A stretch of 64,000 nt of DNA from Cryobacterium sp. HLT2-28 (GCF_004402495.1 NZ_SOFH01000005.1:1-64000); one strand, 5' to 3'; positions 1 to 9,780 are shown, counted from the stretch's first letter. The notes: a model not told the origin generated them from the letters alone. Translations and numbers: made by a program.

Positions 1-95
1 AACACCCTCCGCCTTCGATTAACAGCGTCCACGCCGGGCCAGTCCGATCTGACTAGACGTGTACCGCTACCGACAATCGATTAGGACTCACTCAT

Positions 96-518
96 CTAGG
101 TGGGGCTCCCGGCGATGTTGACCATCCAGCTCACGCCGAACCTGTCCAGGCACATCCCGAAGCTGTCGCCCCACGGGGCTTTGTTGAGCGGCATGGTCAC
201 GGTGCCGCCGGCCGAGAGCCCGTCCCAGAACCGGCGCAGCTCGGTCTCGTCCGCGGAGTCGCCGCTGAGGGAGACCGCGTAATTGGTGCCGGGCGTGTAC
301 TCCATGCTGTTGGGAGTGTCCGCGCCCATCAGGACCAGGCCGCCGTCCGTTTCCAGCATGGCGTGCATGGTCTTGTCCTGCTCAGCCGGGTCCTGGCTGA
401 CCTGGAACTCCGCGAACGTGCTGCGGGTCAGGGTGCCGCCGAAGACCGACTGGTAGAACTCCATGGCCTCCTTGGCCGTGTCGCGAAAACTCAGGTACGG
501 GTTGAGACGTGAGGTCAT
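96..518 (-). CDS. VOC-family (PhnB-like) protein
   Basis: A 140-residue protein of the glyoxalase/bleomycin-resistance (VOC) superfamily, PhnB/YjdN-like subgroup. The N-terminus (LNPYLSFRDTAKEAMEFYQ, then VFGG) is the usual opening beta-strand and helix of that group, and W-G-D-S-F-G followed by D-x-F-G-V-x-W is its characteristic C-terminal half. The substrate cannot be told. The ATG at 518 is chosen over an in-frame GTG at 527 because AAGGAG lies 9 bases before it and the ATG overlaps the malQ stop (ATGA), so the two genes are translationally coupled. It probably forms the last gene of a malQ operon. Family call is firm, biochemical role unknown. Confidence 0.85.
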   Translation of the reverse strand: MTSRLNPYLSFRDTAKEAMEFYQSVFGGTLTRSTFAEFQVSQDPAEQDKTMHAMLETDGGLVLMGADTPNSMEYTPGTNYAVSLSGDSADETELRRFWDGLSAGGTVTMPLNKAPWGDSFGMCLDRFGVSWMVNIAGSPT

Positions 519-2755
519 GAGCTGCACTCCTTCGTTGACGGATTCCTGCTTCGATTATCGACCACCCGGCGCGGATACCCGAGAGTCGGGTCAGCTACGG
601 CGTCGGCACCAACCCGGTCGCCGAGCTTCATCGCCCTGATCAGCGACGCGAAACGCGTGTTGCCGGGCAGGTCGTCGATCAGCACGGACACCCCGTCCGG
701 GCCGGCCAGGGGAATCCGCCAGTTCGGGTACTCGTTCATGGTTCCCGGCTGGTTCTGGGTGCGCCGCTCACCGACCGCGTCCACCAGCGCCACGCCGAGA
801 AGCGATGACGGCGTCAGCGCCGTGAACGCATGGAGCGCCTCGACCGTTTCCTGGATCCCGACGGGCGTCCCGGACACCGGCAGCAGCCCCCGCTCGCGCA
901 CGAGGGCGAGCACCGCCTCCTGCTCCGCCGCGTCCGCCGCCCGTTCCTCGTCGACCGGGCGACCGAGCAGACCGAGGGATTCGCGCAGGGCCACGTGGTC
1001 TCCGGCGAGGTAGCCGGCGGTCGGCGGCAGGTCGTGGGTGTTCACACTGGTCAGGCACTGTTGCCGGTAGCGCTCGGGGGCGAACGGCACCCCGTTGTCG
1101 CGCTCGAACCAGAGGATGGAGGTTCCGAAGATGCAGCGCTCGGCCAGGTACTCCCGCACCCAGCCCTCGAAGACCCCGAGGTCCTCGCCGATCACAATCG
1201 CCCCGGCGCGCTGGGCCTCGAGCGCCAGGATGCCGATCAGGGCCTCGTGGTCGTAGTGCACGTACGTGCCGTCCCCCGGACCAGCGCCTTCCGGGATCCA
1301 CCAGAGCCGGAAGAGACCCAGGATGTGGTCGACGCGCACCCCGCCGGCGTGACGGAGCACGCTGCGGAGCATGTCCCGGTACGCCGCGTAGCCGGAGTCG
1401 GCCAGCCGGCCCGGGTGCCACGGCGGCTGGGACCAGTTCTGGCCGATCTGGTTGAACATGTCCGGCGGCGCACCGACGGTCATCCCCTGGGCGAGCACGT
1501 CGTGCAGGGTCCAGGCATCCGAGCCGTGGCGCTGTACCCCGACCGCGAGGTCGTGCACGACGCCGATGCCCATGCCGGCATCCGTCGCCGCCCGCTGGGC
1601 GGTCTCCAGCTGGTGGTCGCACACCCACTGCAGCCAGCAGTGGAAGGTCACCCGGTCGGCGAGCTCGTCCCGGTGCAGTGCGGCGAAAGGGCCGCGCGGG
1701 CCGGTCGGTTCCAGCAGCCACTCCGGCGAGTCCGCCGGGAAGCGTTCGGTCAACGCGCACCACAGCGCGAAGTCCTCGAGCCCCGGGCCCTGCTCCCGGC
1801 GGAAGACCTCGAACTGGTGCTCCCTTGCCGGGCTGCGCCGGACCTGGTGGATGAGTTCGAGCGCGGTGAGCTTGGCTGCGTAGGAGGAGTCCCTGTCCAA
1901 CCGTTCGGTGTCGAGGTTCGCCGGCTGCAAGGTGGCCGCGAGGTTCTCCACGACGGTGCGGGACGCGGCGGGCAGGTAGGCGTACTCGAGGATGTCCTCG
2001 ACCCGGATGTACAACGGGTGGAAGAACCGCCGGCTGGACGGCAGGTAGGGCGACGGCTCCACGGGCGGGGCCGGCTCCGAGGCGTGCAGCGGGTTGACCA
2101 GCACGAATCCGGCGCCGTACTGGGCTCCGGAGATCGCGGCCAGGTCGGCCAGGTCGGCGAAGTCGCCGATTCCCCAGGACCGTGAGGACCGCACGGAGTA
2201 CAGCTGGGCCATCAGGCCCCAGCTCTGCTGCCCGGCGAGCGCCTGGGTGGTCTGCAAGCGCTCGGGGGTGACCACGAGCGTGCTCCTGGCCGTCTCGCCG
2301 GCCGATTCGGCGAGCAGGGTGTGCCAGCCGAGGGGCAGGTCGGCGGGCACGACATAGGAGGCCCGGCTGACACTGCGGCCGTCGATGTTCCGCGGGTCGC
2401 TCCAGTCGCCGCGCTGCGGAACCGGATGCCGTGAACCGTCTTCGGCGAGGACCGACACTGTGACCGACTGGCCGGTGCCGACGTGCACGGCGACGTCGAG
2501 TTCGCTGCCCTCGCGGGCGACGAGAGTGGGCGGCAGCAGCCGACGCCACGGCTCACTCTGTTTCTCGGCCAGCGACGACGCGAGCTCCTCCGGCGAGCCG
2601 GCCGGGACGCCCAGGGCCGTGAGCACGCCGCGCAGAGTCTCGGCCTGCACCGTTCGTTCCACACCGTCCCAGCCGCGGATCGACGTGTCCACCCCGTGTG
2701 CCCGTGCCAGTTCCAGCAACGCTGCCGTCGTTTCGTCGGGTTGACCGTGCTTCAT
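515..2755 (-). CDS. malQ: 4-alpha-glucanotransferase (amylomaltase) MalQ
   Basis: 746-residue GH77 enzyme that transfers maltosyl/glucan units between alpha-1,4-glucans in cytoplasmic glycogen and maltodextrin metabolism. It has the long actinobacterial form: an N-terminal extension of about 170 residues precedes the barrel, which begins near SWGIGDFADL. Catalytic signatures are visible: R-V-D-H-I-L-G-L (nucleophile Asp), I-G-E-D-L-G-V (acid/base Glu) and N-T-H-D-L-P-P (third Asp). The N-P-L-H-A and S-P-Y-x-P-S-S-R-R motifs are also typical. The start codon follows a duplicated 17-nt RBS/ATG unit (see 2752-2789). The VOC gene overlaps its stop codon. No other glycogen genes are nearby. Confidence 0.95.
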   Translation of the reverse strand: MKHGQPDETTAALLELARAHGVDTSIRGWDGVERTVQAETLRGVLTALGVPAGSPEELASSLAEKQSEPWRRLLPPTLVAREGSELDVAVHVGTGQSVTVSVLAEDGSRHPVPQRGDWSDPRNIDGRSVSRASYVVPADLPLGWHTLLAESAGETARSTLVVTPERLQTTQALAGQQSWGLMAQLYSVRSSRSWGIGDFADLADLAAISGAQYGAGFVLVNPLHASEPAPPVEPSPYLPSSRRFFHPLYIRVEDILEYAYLPAASRTVVENLAATLQPANLDTERLDRDSSYAAKLTALELIHQVRRSPAREHQFEVFRREQGPGLEDFALWCALTERFPADSPEWLLEPTGPRGPFAALHRDELADRVTFHCWLQWVCDHQLETAQRAATDAGMGIGVVHDLAVGVQRHGSDAWTLHDVLAQGMTVGAPPDMFNQIGQNWSQPPWHPGRLADSGYAAYRDMLRSVLRHAGGVRVDHILGLFRLWWIPEGAGPGDGTYVHYDHEALIGILALEAQRAGAIVIGEDLGVFEGWVREYLAERCIFGTSILWFERDNGVPFAPERYRQQCLTSVNTHDLPPTAGYLAGDHVALRESLGLLGRPVDEERAADAAEQEAVLALVRERGLLPVSGTPVGIQETVEALHAFTALTPSSLLGVALVDAVGERRTQNQPGTMNEYPNWRIPLAGPDGVSVLIDDLPGNTRFASLIRAMKLGDRVGADAVADPTLGYPRRVVDNRSRNPSTKECSS

Positions 2756-2789
2756 GGCCCCACTCGTTTCATGAACCCACTCGTTTCAT
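2752..2789 (-). promoter_or_regulatory. tandem RBS/ATG repeats with two mini-ORFs before malQ
   Basis: The leader holds a 17-nt direct repeat (TCATGAAACGAGTG at 2778-2791 and 2761-2774 in plus coordinates), each copy giving a GAGTGGG Shine-Dalgarno-like element and an ATG. Two six-codon ORFs result: M-K-R-V-G-S (2789 to 2769) and M-K-R-V-G-P (2772 to 2752). Each stop overlaps the next ATG as ATGA, the last one being the malQ start. The arithmetic is read directly; whether the mini-ORFs are translated is unknown. Confidence 0.5.
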
Positions 2790-2827
2790 GACCCCACTCT
2801 ATGGCCTGTGCCCGGGCCGCCCGCCGT

Positions 2828-3631
2828 TCAGGCGAGGACGGTGGCGCGCACCGCCCAGGCACGGGCCGACAGGGGAATCGAGCCGTCGGGCTGCACGGGC
2901 AGGCGCGCGCGGAGGATCTCGCGCAGGTAGGCCCGCCGGCGCTCGTCCAGTGACATCAGGTAGGCGGGAGCCGGGCCCTGCCCGCCCAGGAACGGCTCCC
3001 AATAGTCGTCGAAGTCGGGGAATGGGGTGGGGATGTCGATGGCCCGGGCCTCGGGGTCGGTCAGCCCTGCCTCGGTGAACAGGTCCTGCAGGGCCTCGGG
3101 CCGGCAGGAGGGGAACCGGGCGCCTTCGTGCAGGCGCACCGCGTCGGGGTCGAGCAGGGCCGCGGCGTCCCAGAAATACCGGATGCGCTCCATCTTCCCG
3201 GCGTAGTCCCAGACATAGGCGGCGATGGTGCCTCCCTCCACCGTCACCCGGGCCATCTCGGCCAGCGCCGCGCGCTGATCCGTGATGAAGTTGAGGACCA
3301 GACCGGACACGGTCACGTCGACCGCCTGGCCGGGAAGCGGGATGGCCTCGGCGCCGCCCTGGTAGAGCCGTGCCCGGCCGCCCAGGTTCTCCCGCGCCGC
3401 CGCGAGGAATCCTGCCGAGGGTTCCACCCCGGTCACCTCGGTCGGGGAGCACCGGTCCAGGATCTCCTGGCACAGCGCCCCGGTGCCGCAGCCCACGTCG
3501 AGCCAGCGCCGACCGGGCGAGATCCCGAGCCAGTCGACGAACTCCGCGGCGACCAGACGGCTCCACCGCCCGATGTAGCGTTCGTACGGGCTTCCCTGCT
3601 CCCAGCGCTCGAGCACCGGTTCCGAATCCAT
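2828..3631 (-). CDS. class I SAM-dependent methyltransferase
   Basis: 267-residue methyltransferase with a Rossmann SAM-binding core. Motif I reads W-L-D-V-G-C-G-T-G-A-L, followed by the acidic V-E-P-S after beta-2 and a G-G-A-E-A-I-P-L segment, as in Methyltransf_11/UbiE-like enzymes. The substrate is not predictable. The ATG at 3631 (M-D-S-E-P) is preferred over an upstream ATG at 3712, because GGAGAG precedes it and the extra 27 residues are low-complexity. It lies 72 bases upstream of malQ on the same strand, but the repeat-containing leader between them makes a shared message uncertain. Confidence 0.85.
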   Translation of the reverse strand: MDSEPVLERWEQGSPYERYIGRWSRLVAAEFVDWLGISPGRRWLDVGCGTGALCQEILDRCSPTEVTGVEPSAGFLAAARENLGGRARLYQGGAEAIPLPGQAVDVTVSGLVLNFITDQRAALAEMARVTVEGGTIAAYVWDYAGKMERIRYFWDAAALLDPDAVRLHEGARFPSCRPEALQDLFTEAGLTDPEARAIDIPTPFPDFDDYWEPFLGGQGPAPAYLMSLDERRRAYLREILRARLPVQPDGSIPLSARAWAVRATVLA

Positions 3632-3850
3632 GGTCGCTTCTCTCCACGCCTGCGTCTGTGACTCTCGCTGCCGGGACCTCGAGCCTGATCCGCCGGGCCG
3701 GGTCTCCGCCACCGATTGCTCACAAACTACAACCCTTCGGGGCGAATGCGACAGGGACTTCTACGCTGGAAGGCGTGGAAGCTCGAATTCCCACGATGAC
3801 GCCAGCGATCCTCACGGTCACGGTAAAACCTGCTGCCGGGCCGCCCATGG

Positions 3851-4873
3851 TCAGTGATCCGGACGGGCCCGGCTCGGCTGCACCCGGGGCGGCTCCCCCG
3901 GCATCTTCGGGAAGTCGGGCGGGAACGGCAGCTCGCCGAGGCCCGCCTCCCGGTCCCGGGCCCACCAGCCGAGCAGCAGGTCGATCGTTCCGGGGTGATC
4001 GTGCATCCGCGCCCAGGGGTCGCCGGTGCTGCGCAGCCGATCCGGCACGGTGGCGACGGTGTGGTCCCGGGGATCGGCGTCACCGAGCTCATCCCAGTCG
4101 AGCGGGCAGGACACCGGCGCGTGGGCCAGCGGCCGCGGGCTGTAGGCGCCGGCCATCGTGCGGTCCCGGTTCGCCTGGTTGAAGTCGACGAACACCCGCT
4201 CGCCCCGCTCCTCCTTCCACCAGTTCGTGGTGACCTGGCGCGGCATCCGGCGTTCCAGTTCCCGTGCGGCCGCGATCACCGCGTGCCGCACGTCCAGGAA
4301 CTCATGGGTCGGGGTGATCGGCGCGAAGACGTGCAGGCCGCGGTTCCCGGATGTCTTCACGAAGGCGGTCAGGCCGGCCTCCCCGAGCACCGAGCGCAGT
4401 TCGACCGCGGCCGTGACGGCATCGCCGAAGCCGGTGCCCGGCTGCGGGTCGAGGTCGATCCGCAGCTCGTCGGGGTTTTCGGGCAACCCGGCGCGCGAGG
4501 CCCACGGGTGGAAGACGACCGTGTTCATCTGCACCGCCCAGACCGCGGCGGCGGGCTCATCAAGGACCAGTTGCGGATGCGACCGTCCGCTCGGGTACAC
4601 AACCGTCACCGACCGCACGAAGTCGGGCGCGCCCCGCGGCGGGTTCTTCGAGAAGTACTGGTCGCCCTCGACGCCGTCCGGGAACCGCTGCAGGGTCACC
4701 GGCCGGTCGCCGTTGGCGCGGATGAAGGCGGTGCCGACGTCGATGATGTAGCGGGCAAGGTCCAGCTTGGTGGTCCCGGTCTCCCGCCAGAGGATCCGGC
4801 CGGGGCTGGAGAGGCGCACCTCGCGGTCGCCCTGCGGTCCGGGGACGGTGAGGAGCACGGCATCGGTTCCCAT
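3851..4873 (-). CDS. LigD-type DNA polymerase/primase domain protein
   Basis: 340-residue stand-alone polymerase domain of the LigD family (archaeo-eukaryotic primase fold), which fills gaps or adds nucleotides, often ribonucleotides, at double-strand breaks during non-homologous end joining or in base-excision repair. Signature segments appear in order: Q-Y-F-S-K-N-P-P-R-G (nucleic-acid/phosphate binding), L-R-I-D-L-D-P-Q-P-G (catalytic Asp pair), K-T-S-G-N-R-G-L-H-V and F-V-D-F-N-Q (third Asp). No ligase or phosphoesterase domain is fused and no ku gene lies in the window, so partners must be elsewhere or it acts like mycobacterial stand-alone Prim-Pol proteins. Start is the first ATG; the RBS is weak. 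Confidence 0.9.
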   Translation of the reverse strand: MGTDAVLLTVPGPQGDREVRLSSPGRILWRETGTTKLDLARYIIDVGTAFIRANGDRPVTLQRFPDGVEGDQYFSKNPPRGAPDFVRSVTVVYPSGRSHPQLVLDEPAAAVWAVQMNTVVFHPWASRAGLPENPDELRIDLDPQPGTGFGDAVTAAVELRSVLGEAGLTAFVKTSGNRGLHVFAPITPTHEFLDVRHAVIAAARELERRMPRQVTTNWWKEERGERVFVDFNQANRDRTMAGAYSPRPLAHAPVSCPLDWDELGDADPRDHTVATVPDRLRSTGDPWARMHDHPGTIDLLLGWWARDREAGLGELPFPPDFPKMPGEPPRVQPSRARPDH

Positions 4874-4934
4874 GCGGACAACCTAGCGGGATTGCGCCGC
4901 CCGGCACCAGTCTGTTCGACCGCCCGGTCAGCGG

Positions 4935-6115
4935 TCAGTACCAGTTCACGCTCTCGGAGTGCGCCCATGCCCCGCAGGGGGTGCCGTACCGGGCCGCGAT
5001 GTAGCCCAGGCCCCAGTTGATCTGGGTCGCGGCGCTCGTGCGCCAGTCGCTGCCGGCGGACGCCATCTTGCTGCCCGGAAGGGACTGCGGGATGCCGTAG
5101 GCCCCGCTGCCGGCGTTGTAGGCGTCGGCTCGCCAACCGGACTCCCGGTTCCACAGCGACACCAGGCAGCTGAATTCACCCTGGCTCCAGCCGCGTGCGG
5201 ACACGGCCGAGGAGGCGTAGGCCCGTGCTGCGGCCGGATCGACGACCGTGCCCGGTGACGGCGCGGTACCCGAACCCCCGCTTCCGGTCCCCCCGCTTCC
5301 GGTCCCTCCGCCCTGGCCGGCCGCGGCCTGCGCTGCGGCTGCTGCCCGTGCCGCTTCCGCCTCTTGCTTCTGGTAGGCCTCATCCGCGGCGACCCCGGCC
5401 AGATAGGAGCGTTCGGTTTCCGCCGTGGAGTTCTTGAGGCTGGCGAGCTGGGCGACGAGCACGTCGGCCGTCGCGGTCTGCGCGGCCAGTTGCTCATCGG
5501 CGGCCCGCTGGGCGGTCACCGCCGCTGCCGCCTGGTTCTGGGCGATCCTGGCCAGCCGGTCCCGCTCGGCGGCGGCCGCCGCCGCCGCCTTCGAGGCGCT
5601 CTGGCCCACGTTGGCCTGTGCCAGGGCCCTCTGCTGGATGCCGGCGGCCGTCTCGCCGAGGCGTGTCGTCACGCCCAGTTGATAGAGCAGGTCGGCCCCG
5701 CCGTCGGCAGACAGGAGCAGCCGGGTGACGACGCCGCCCGAGCCCGCCCGGTAGAGCTGCGCCCCGTCCGGCCGAGCTGATCGTCTGCCGCCGACGCCTT
5801 GTCCGAGGCGACGGCCAGTCGAGCGGAGAGCGCGGCGGCGTGCGCGGCGGCCGTTCCCGAGTCGGCCTGGGCAGTGGCGGCCGCCCCGTTGGCGACGATG
5901 GCCGCGTCGCCGAGGCTCGCCGCCGTGGCCTCCAGCCCGGACAACAGCCCGGTGATCCGTTCGACCGCGGCTTGGGTCGTTGCCGTGGTGCTCCGGGCCG
6001 CCTGGACATCCGCCCAGCTCGGGTACGTCTCGTCGGCTCGAGCGGGAGCCGGCAGGGACAGGGCGACGAGGGCGACAAGGGCGGCCACGCCGAGCATCCG
6101 CGGTGTCGTGCGCAC
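4935..6115 (-). pseudogene. secreted lysozyme-like coiled-coil protein, frameshifted
   Basis: Two overlapping reading frames together make one protein of the type seen intact at 23509 and 25478. The upstream frame (GTG at 6115 behind GGGGAG) encodes a signal peptide (L-G-V-A-A-L-V-A-L-V-A-L ending A-R-A) and an alanine-rich helical region. The downstream frame resumes with A-Q-L-Y-R-A-G, continues through coiled coil and a Gly/Ser linker, and ends in the lysozyme-like domain with S-L-W-N-R-E-S-G-W (putative catalytic Glu), G-I-P-Q-S-L-P-G-S-K-M-A and W-G-L-G-Y-I-A-x-R-Y-G. The frame change falls near 5757-5775, next to a GGGG run, and is equivalent to one missing base. It may be a true mutation, a sequencing error, or less likely programmed frameshifting. 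Confidence 0.75.
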
Positions 6116-6255
6116 GCGTCTCCCCGGGGTTCTCGTCGAGCGGTTGTCAGTCGAGTCTAGTTCGGCCGCGCAGCGCCTCTCGGCTGCGCAGCTGGCTCTC
6201 GGCTGCCCAGACGGCGAACCGGTGGCCGGCCCGATATCGGGCCGGCCACCGTCGC

Positions 6256-8811
6256 TCACGCGACGAGCACCAGGCGCCGGTCGACCCGGAGGCTGTCGCC
6301 ATCGACGGAGACGGTGACGTCTCCCCCGGACTCCAGGTCGCCTGCCACCAGCAGGTCCGCGACGCGGTCGTCGAGCTCACGCTGGATGACCCGGCGCAGC
6401 GGCCGTGCCCCGTATTCCGGCTGGTAGCCGTGGGTGGCGATCCAGTCGACGGCCTCATCGGTCACCGTGATGCCGATCCCCTGGTTGCGGAGTCGGGCCT
6501 CGGTCTGACCGAGGAGCAGTCGGACGATCCGGCGCAACTGCGGCTGGTCGAGCTTGCGGAACAGCACGATCTCGTCGATCCGGTTGAGGAATTCCGGCCG
6601 CATGGCCTCGCGGAGCTTGCCCATCACGCGGCCCCGCAGCGCCTTCTCCGAGCCGAAGCCGTTGCCGGCCCCGTCCGTCTCGGTGGTGAAGCCCAGAGCC
6701 CCGCTGCGGCTGGCCAGGAACTCCGAACCGAGGTTCGAGGTCATGATCACGACCGTATTGCGAAAGTCCACCGTTCGGCCCTGACCGTCGGTGAGGTGCC
6801 CGTCGTCGAGCACCTGCAGCAGCAGGTTGAACACGTCAGGGTGCGCCTTCTCGATCTCGTCGAGGAGCACGACCGAGTACGGGTTCCGCCGCACGCGTTC
6901 GGTCAGCTGCCCTGCCTCGTCGTAGCCGACGTAGCCGGGAGGAGCGCCGACGAGCCTGCTCACGGTGTGCCGTTCGCTGAACTCGCTCATGTCGAACCGC
7001 AGCATGGCGTTCTCGTCGCCGAAGAGCGACTCCGCGAGGGCCTTGGCGAGTTCGGTCTTGCCGACGCCGGTGGGCCCGAGGAACAGGAAGCTCCCGACGG
7101 GCCGGCGTGCGTCGCCCATGCCGGTGCGGTTGCGTCGCACGGCCTTCGCGATCACCGTCACCGCGTCATCCTGCCCGACCACCCGCAGGTGCAGGTCGTC
7201 TTCGAGCCGGGCCAGGCGTTCGCGGTCGCCGGCGGTGAGCCGGCTGGCCGGGATGCCCGTCGCCCGGGCGATGATCTCGGCGATCTCGGGTTCGCCGACG
7301 ACGGCGTCGTCCGGGGCCGGCATGGATGCCCGGCCGGCGTCGGCCGATTCGATCTGCTCCTGCAGGGTGTCGGCCTCGTCACGCAGCCTCGACGCCTCTT
7401 CGTACTGTTCGGCGGCCACCGCCAGGGTCTTTTCGGACTCGAGGGCGGCAAGCCGCTCGCGCAGCCGGGCAAGGTCGGGCCGGGAGCCGAGCTTCAGGCG
7501 CAGACGGGCGCCGGCCTGGTCGATCAGGTCGATGGCCTTGTCGGGCAGGAACCGGTCGGTGATGTAGCGCGCCGACATTTCGACCGCGCTCCGGATCGCC
7601 TCTGCCGTGTAGCGCACGCCGTGGTGCTCCTCGTACCGGCCCTGCAAACCCGTGAGGATCTGCACGGCGTCGTCGATGCTCGGCTCGCCGACCCGAACGG
7701 GCTGGAACCTGCGTTCGAGCGCCGGGTCCTTCTCGACGGTGCGGTATTCCTTGAGGGTCGTCGCTCCCACCACGTGCAGTTCCCCGCGGGCCAGGCGCGG
7801 CTTGAGGATGTTGCCGGCATCCATCGCCCCGTCGCCGGCCCCTCCGGCGCCGACCACGGTGTGCAGTTCGTCGATGAAGACGATGAGCTCGTCGGTGCGC
7901 GCGCTGACTTCGTCCATCGTCTTGGTCAGGCGTTCCTCGAAGTCGCCGCGGTACCGGGTGCCGGCGAGCATGGCGGGCAGATCGAGCGCGATCACCCGCT
8001 TCTGCCGCAGCTGCTCAGGGACCTTCCCGTCGACGATGGCCTGGGCCAGACCCTCGACGATCGCGGTCTTGCCGACACCGGCCTCGCCGATCAGAACCGG
8101 GTTGTTCTTGGTGCGGCGGGACAGGATCTCGATGGTCTGATCGATCTCGTCGGCCCGGCCGATGACCGGGTCCAGCTTGCCGTCGCGGGCGCGCTGGGTG
8201 AGGTCGGTGCCGTAGAGCTCCAGCATCGGGTTCTCGGATTCCACGGCCGCTTCGGACTGCTCACCGGCCGGCCGTCCGTCCTCGGCCGCGCGGGCACCGG
8301 ACTGCAGGGACTCCTGGGTGACCCCGGCTGCGGCCAGCACCTGGCCGGCCGGGGAATCCTGATTCACGACGAACGCGAAGAAGAGGTGTTCCGGGTCGAT
8401 GTAGGTCGAGCCGAAGGCGCGGGCGACCTGGTGCGCATCCAGCAGCGCGCGCTGCGCCGACGGCGTCAGTGACGGGTCGGCATCGGGGCGCAATTCGGAC
8501 TTCTCGGGAAGGCGCTGCTCGGCGGCCTTGGCGATGGCGCCCGGATTCGACCCGGCTCGCCGGATCGCCCCGGCGGCCGGCTCCTGCACCGCAAGGACCC
8601 GGAGGATGTGGAGCACGTCGACGTCGGAGTGGCCGTGGTCGATCGCGTATCGGGCAGCCTGGGCGAGCACCTCGTGGGTGCGGCGGCTGAGCAGCCGGGT
8701 GATGTCGATAGGACGCGCCGACTGGGCGGCGCGCTGGCCCTGCAGGTAGCGGGCGATGAACTCGTCGAACGAACCGCCGTCGGACCCTGCGGGACCAAGG
8801 AATGTAGGCAT
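6256..8811 (-). CDS. ClpC-like AAA+ unfoldase (Clp/Hsp100)
   Basis: 851-residue Hsp100 ATPase that unfolds proteins, probably feeding ClpP or acting as a chaperone in the cytoplasm. Order: Clp N-domain (about 1-180), first AAA+ module with G-E-A-G-V-G-K-T, a short UVR-like linker ([11 protein letters not shown]), then second AAA+ module with [12 protein letters not shown] and sensor/arginine-finger segments, and a D2-small C-terminus. The short linker makes it ClpC-type, not ClpB-type, which has a long middle coiled coil. AGGAGG sits 5 bases before the ATG. A HAIR-like inverted repeat immediately upstream suggests HspR-controlled heat-shock expression, which is unusual for a ClpC-type gene. 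It differs from canonical housekeeping ClpC in its divergent N-terminus. Confidence 0.9.
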   Translation of the reverse strand: MPTFLGPAGSDGGSFDEFIARYLQGQRAAQSARPIDITRLLSRRTHEVLAQAARYAIDHGHSDVDVLHILRVLAVQEPAAGAIRRAGSNPGAIAKAAEQRLPEKSELRPDADPSLTPSAQRALLDAHQVARAFGSTYIDPEHLFFAFVVNQDSPAGQVLAAAGVTQESLQSGARAAEDGRPAGEQSEAAVESENPMLELYGTDLTQRARDGKLDPVIGRADEIDQTIEILSRRTKNNPVLIGEAGVGKTAIVEGLAQAIVDGKVPEQLRQKRVIALDLPAMLAGTRYRGDFEERLTKTMDEVSARTDELIVFIDELHTVVGAGGAGDGAMDAGNILKPRLARGELHVVGATTLKEYRTVEKDPALERRFQPVRVGEPSIDDAVQILTGLQGRYEEHHGVRYTAEAIRSAVEMSARYITDRFLPDKAIDLIDQAGARLRLKLGSRPDLARLRERLAALESEKTLAVAAEQYEEASRLRDEADTLQEQIESADAGRASMPAPDDAVVGEPEIAEIIARATGIPASRLTAGDRERLARLEDDLHLRVVGQDDAVTVIAKAVRRNRTGMGDARRPVGSFLFLGPTGVGKTELAKALAESLFGDENAMLRFDMSEFSERHTVSRLVGAPPGYVGYDEAGQLTERVRRNPYSVVLLDEIEKAHPDVFNLLLQVLDDGHLTDGQGRTVDFRNTVVIMTSNLGSEFLASRSGALGFTTETDGAGNGFGSEKALRGRVMGKLREAMRPEFLNRIDEIVLFRKLDQPQLRRIVRLLLGQTEARLRNQGIGITVTDEAVDWIATHGYQPEYGARPLRRVIQRELDDRVADLLVAGDLESGGDVTVSVDGDSLRVDRRLVLVA

Positions 8812-8831
8812 GTGACCTCCTGATGGTGAAA

Positions 8832-8852
8832 CTTGAGTGCCCTTGACTCAAC
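8832..8852. promoter_or_regulatory. HAIR-like HspR operator
   Basis: CTTGAGT-N7-ACTCAAC lies 21 bases upstream of the ClpC-like start. It matches the HspR-associated inverted repeat CTTGAGT-N7-ACTCAAG at 13 of 14 defined positions. HspR represses dnaK and clpB operons in Streptomyces and mycobacteria. The position just upstream of the RBS suggests repression by blocking RNA polymerase. HspR itself is not in the window. Confidence 0.85.
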
Positions 8853-8980
8853 TTAACGCGGGCATCCTGATTTCATTCCCGGGGTTTCCCGTGAGTCGGC
8901 CGTGACGCGCGGATCAGGCCGGGGCACCGGAGAGTGTGGTGGACTGGGCAGACCTGCTCGAGACCGGAGACACTCCCACG

Positions 8981-9295
8981 ATGAAGCTCACCGACATCAC
9001 CCCGCCCGCACGGAGCTTTTCGCGCTGGCTCACCGAGGAGGAGATCGGCCAGGTGCTCGCCAGCGACCGAGGCTGGCGGCTCGCCCCCGACGGGAGCGTC
9101 GTCGCCGGCAAGCTGCGCAGGACGATCATCGCCGCGTCGCTGACCGAGCTCGGCGCCGCGGCCCTGGCCAACCGGTGGACGAGCCGGGCTGCCGCGCCGG
9201 GCAGCGACGGCAGCGGCCCGACCCACATCATGTGGGGCGTGTTCAATGCGCGCACCGACGCCGACGTCGCCGCCGCAATCGCCGGGCGGTCCTGA
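8981..9295 (+). CDS. hypothetical protein upstream of DoxX-like gene
   Basis: About 104 residues, soluble, no family recognised. The sequence starts M-K-L-T-D-I-T-P-P and contains an amphipathic, Ala-rich middle (T-I-I-A-A-S-L-T-E-L-G-A-A-A-L-A) with a conserved-looking H-I-M-W-G-V-F-N near the end. It lacks a signal peptide. GTG codons at 8936 and 8939, the latter 6 bases after GGAG, are alternative starts that would add about 14 residues. Its stop is three bases before the ATG of the DoxX-like gene, so the two are almost certainly cotranscribed. Confidence 0.6.
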   Translation: MKLTDITPPARSFSRWLTEEEIGQVLASDRGWRLAPDGSVVAGKLRRTIIAASLTELGAAALANRWTSRAAAPGSDGSGPTHIMWGVFNARTDADVAAAIAGRS

Positions 9296-9298
9296 ACT

Positions 9299-9748
9299 AT
9301 GACCAGACAGGTCGCCGACCGCGGGCGCACCCCGACCACCCTCCCCCGAACGATCGGACGCTGGTTGCTGGGCGCGTTCCTGCTCCTGGCCGGGATCAGC
9401 CACCTGAGCTGGAACCGGGAGGCGTTTCTCGCCCAGGTACCGCAGTGGCTGCCGCTGGGGGGCGACTTCGTCGTGATCGCGTCGGGCCTGGTCGAGATCG
9501 CCCTGGGCGCGGCCCTGCTCGCCCTGCCCCGATGGCGCGTGCCGGTGGGCTGGGTCGTCGCCGCGTTCTTCCTCGCCGTCTTCCCCGGCAACATCTCCCA
9601 GTTCGTCACGGCCACCGACTCGTTCGGGCTCAACTCCGACCTGAGCCGGGGCATCCGGCTGGCCTTCCAGCCCCTGCTGGTGCTCTGGGCCCTGTGGTCC
9701 ACCGGGGCCTGGCAGGCCTGGCGTTCGGCCCGGTCGGCCCGCCGCTGA
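9299..9748 (+). CDS. DoxX-like integral membrane protein
   Basis: 149-residue membrane protein with about four transmembrane helices: L-L-G-A-F-L-L-L-A-G-I-S-H-L near residue 25, V-V-I-A-S-G-L-V-E-I-A-L-G-A-A-L-L-A-L near 55, V-G-W-V-V-A-A-F-F-L-A-V near 85, and a C-terminal helix near 120. The A-G-x-x-H-L motif after the first helix and G-L-V-E-x-x-L-G are typical of DoxX/DUF417-like quinone-related proteins. The exact function is unknown; family members associate with redox or sulfur metabolism. It follows the unknown gene at 8981 by three bases. Confidence 0.75.
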   Translation: MTRQVADRGRTPTTLPRTIGRWLLGAFLLLAGISHLSWNREAFLAQVPQWLPLGGDFVVIASGLVEIALGAALLALPRWRVPVGWVVAAFFLAVFPGNISQFVTATDSFGLNSDLSRGIRLAFQPLLVLWALWSTGAWQAWRSARSARR

Positions 9749-9780
9749 ACCGGGCTCCCAGTTCCCTGCCAGCATCACGG

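Noticed and set aside
1-95. Possible gene or terminator at the left edge
   Set aside because: No RBS-led frame or convincing hairpin was seen in these 95 bases.
5980-8472. Very long open frame antisense to the ClpC-like gene
   Set aside because: It mirrors codon structure of the opposite gene, has no RBS, and its protein resembles no family. Similar long antisense frames over malQ, jetC, metH and the LVIVD gene are rejected for the same reason.
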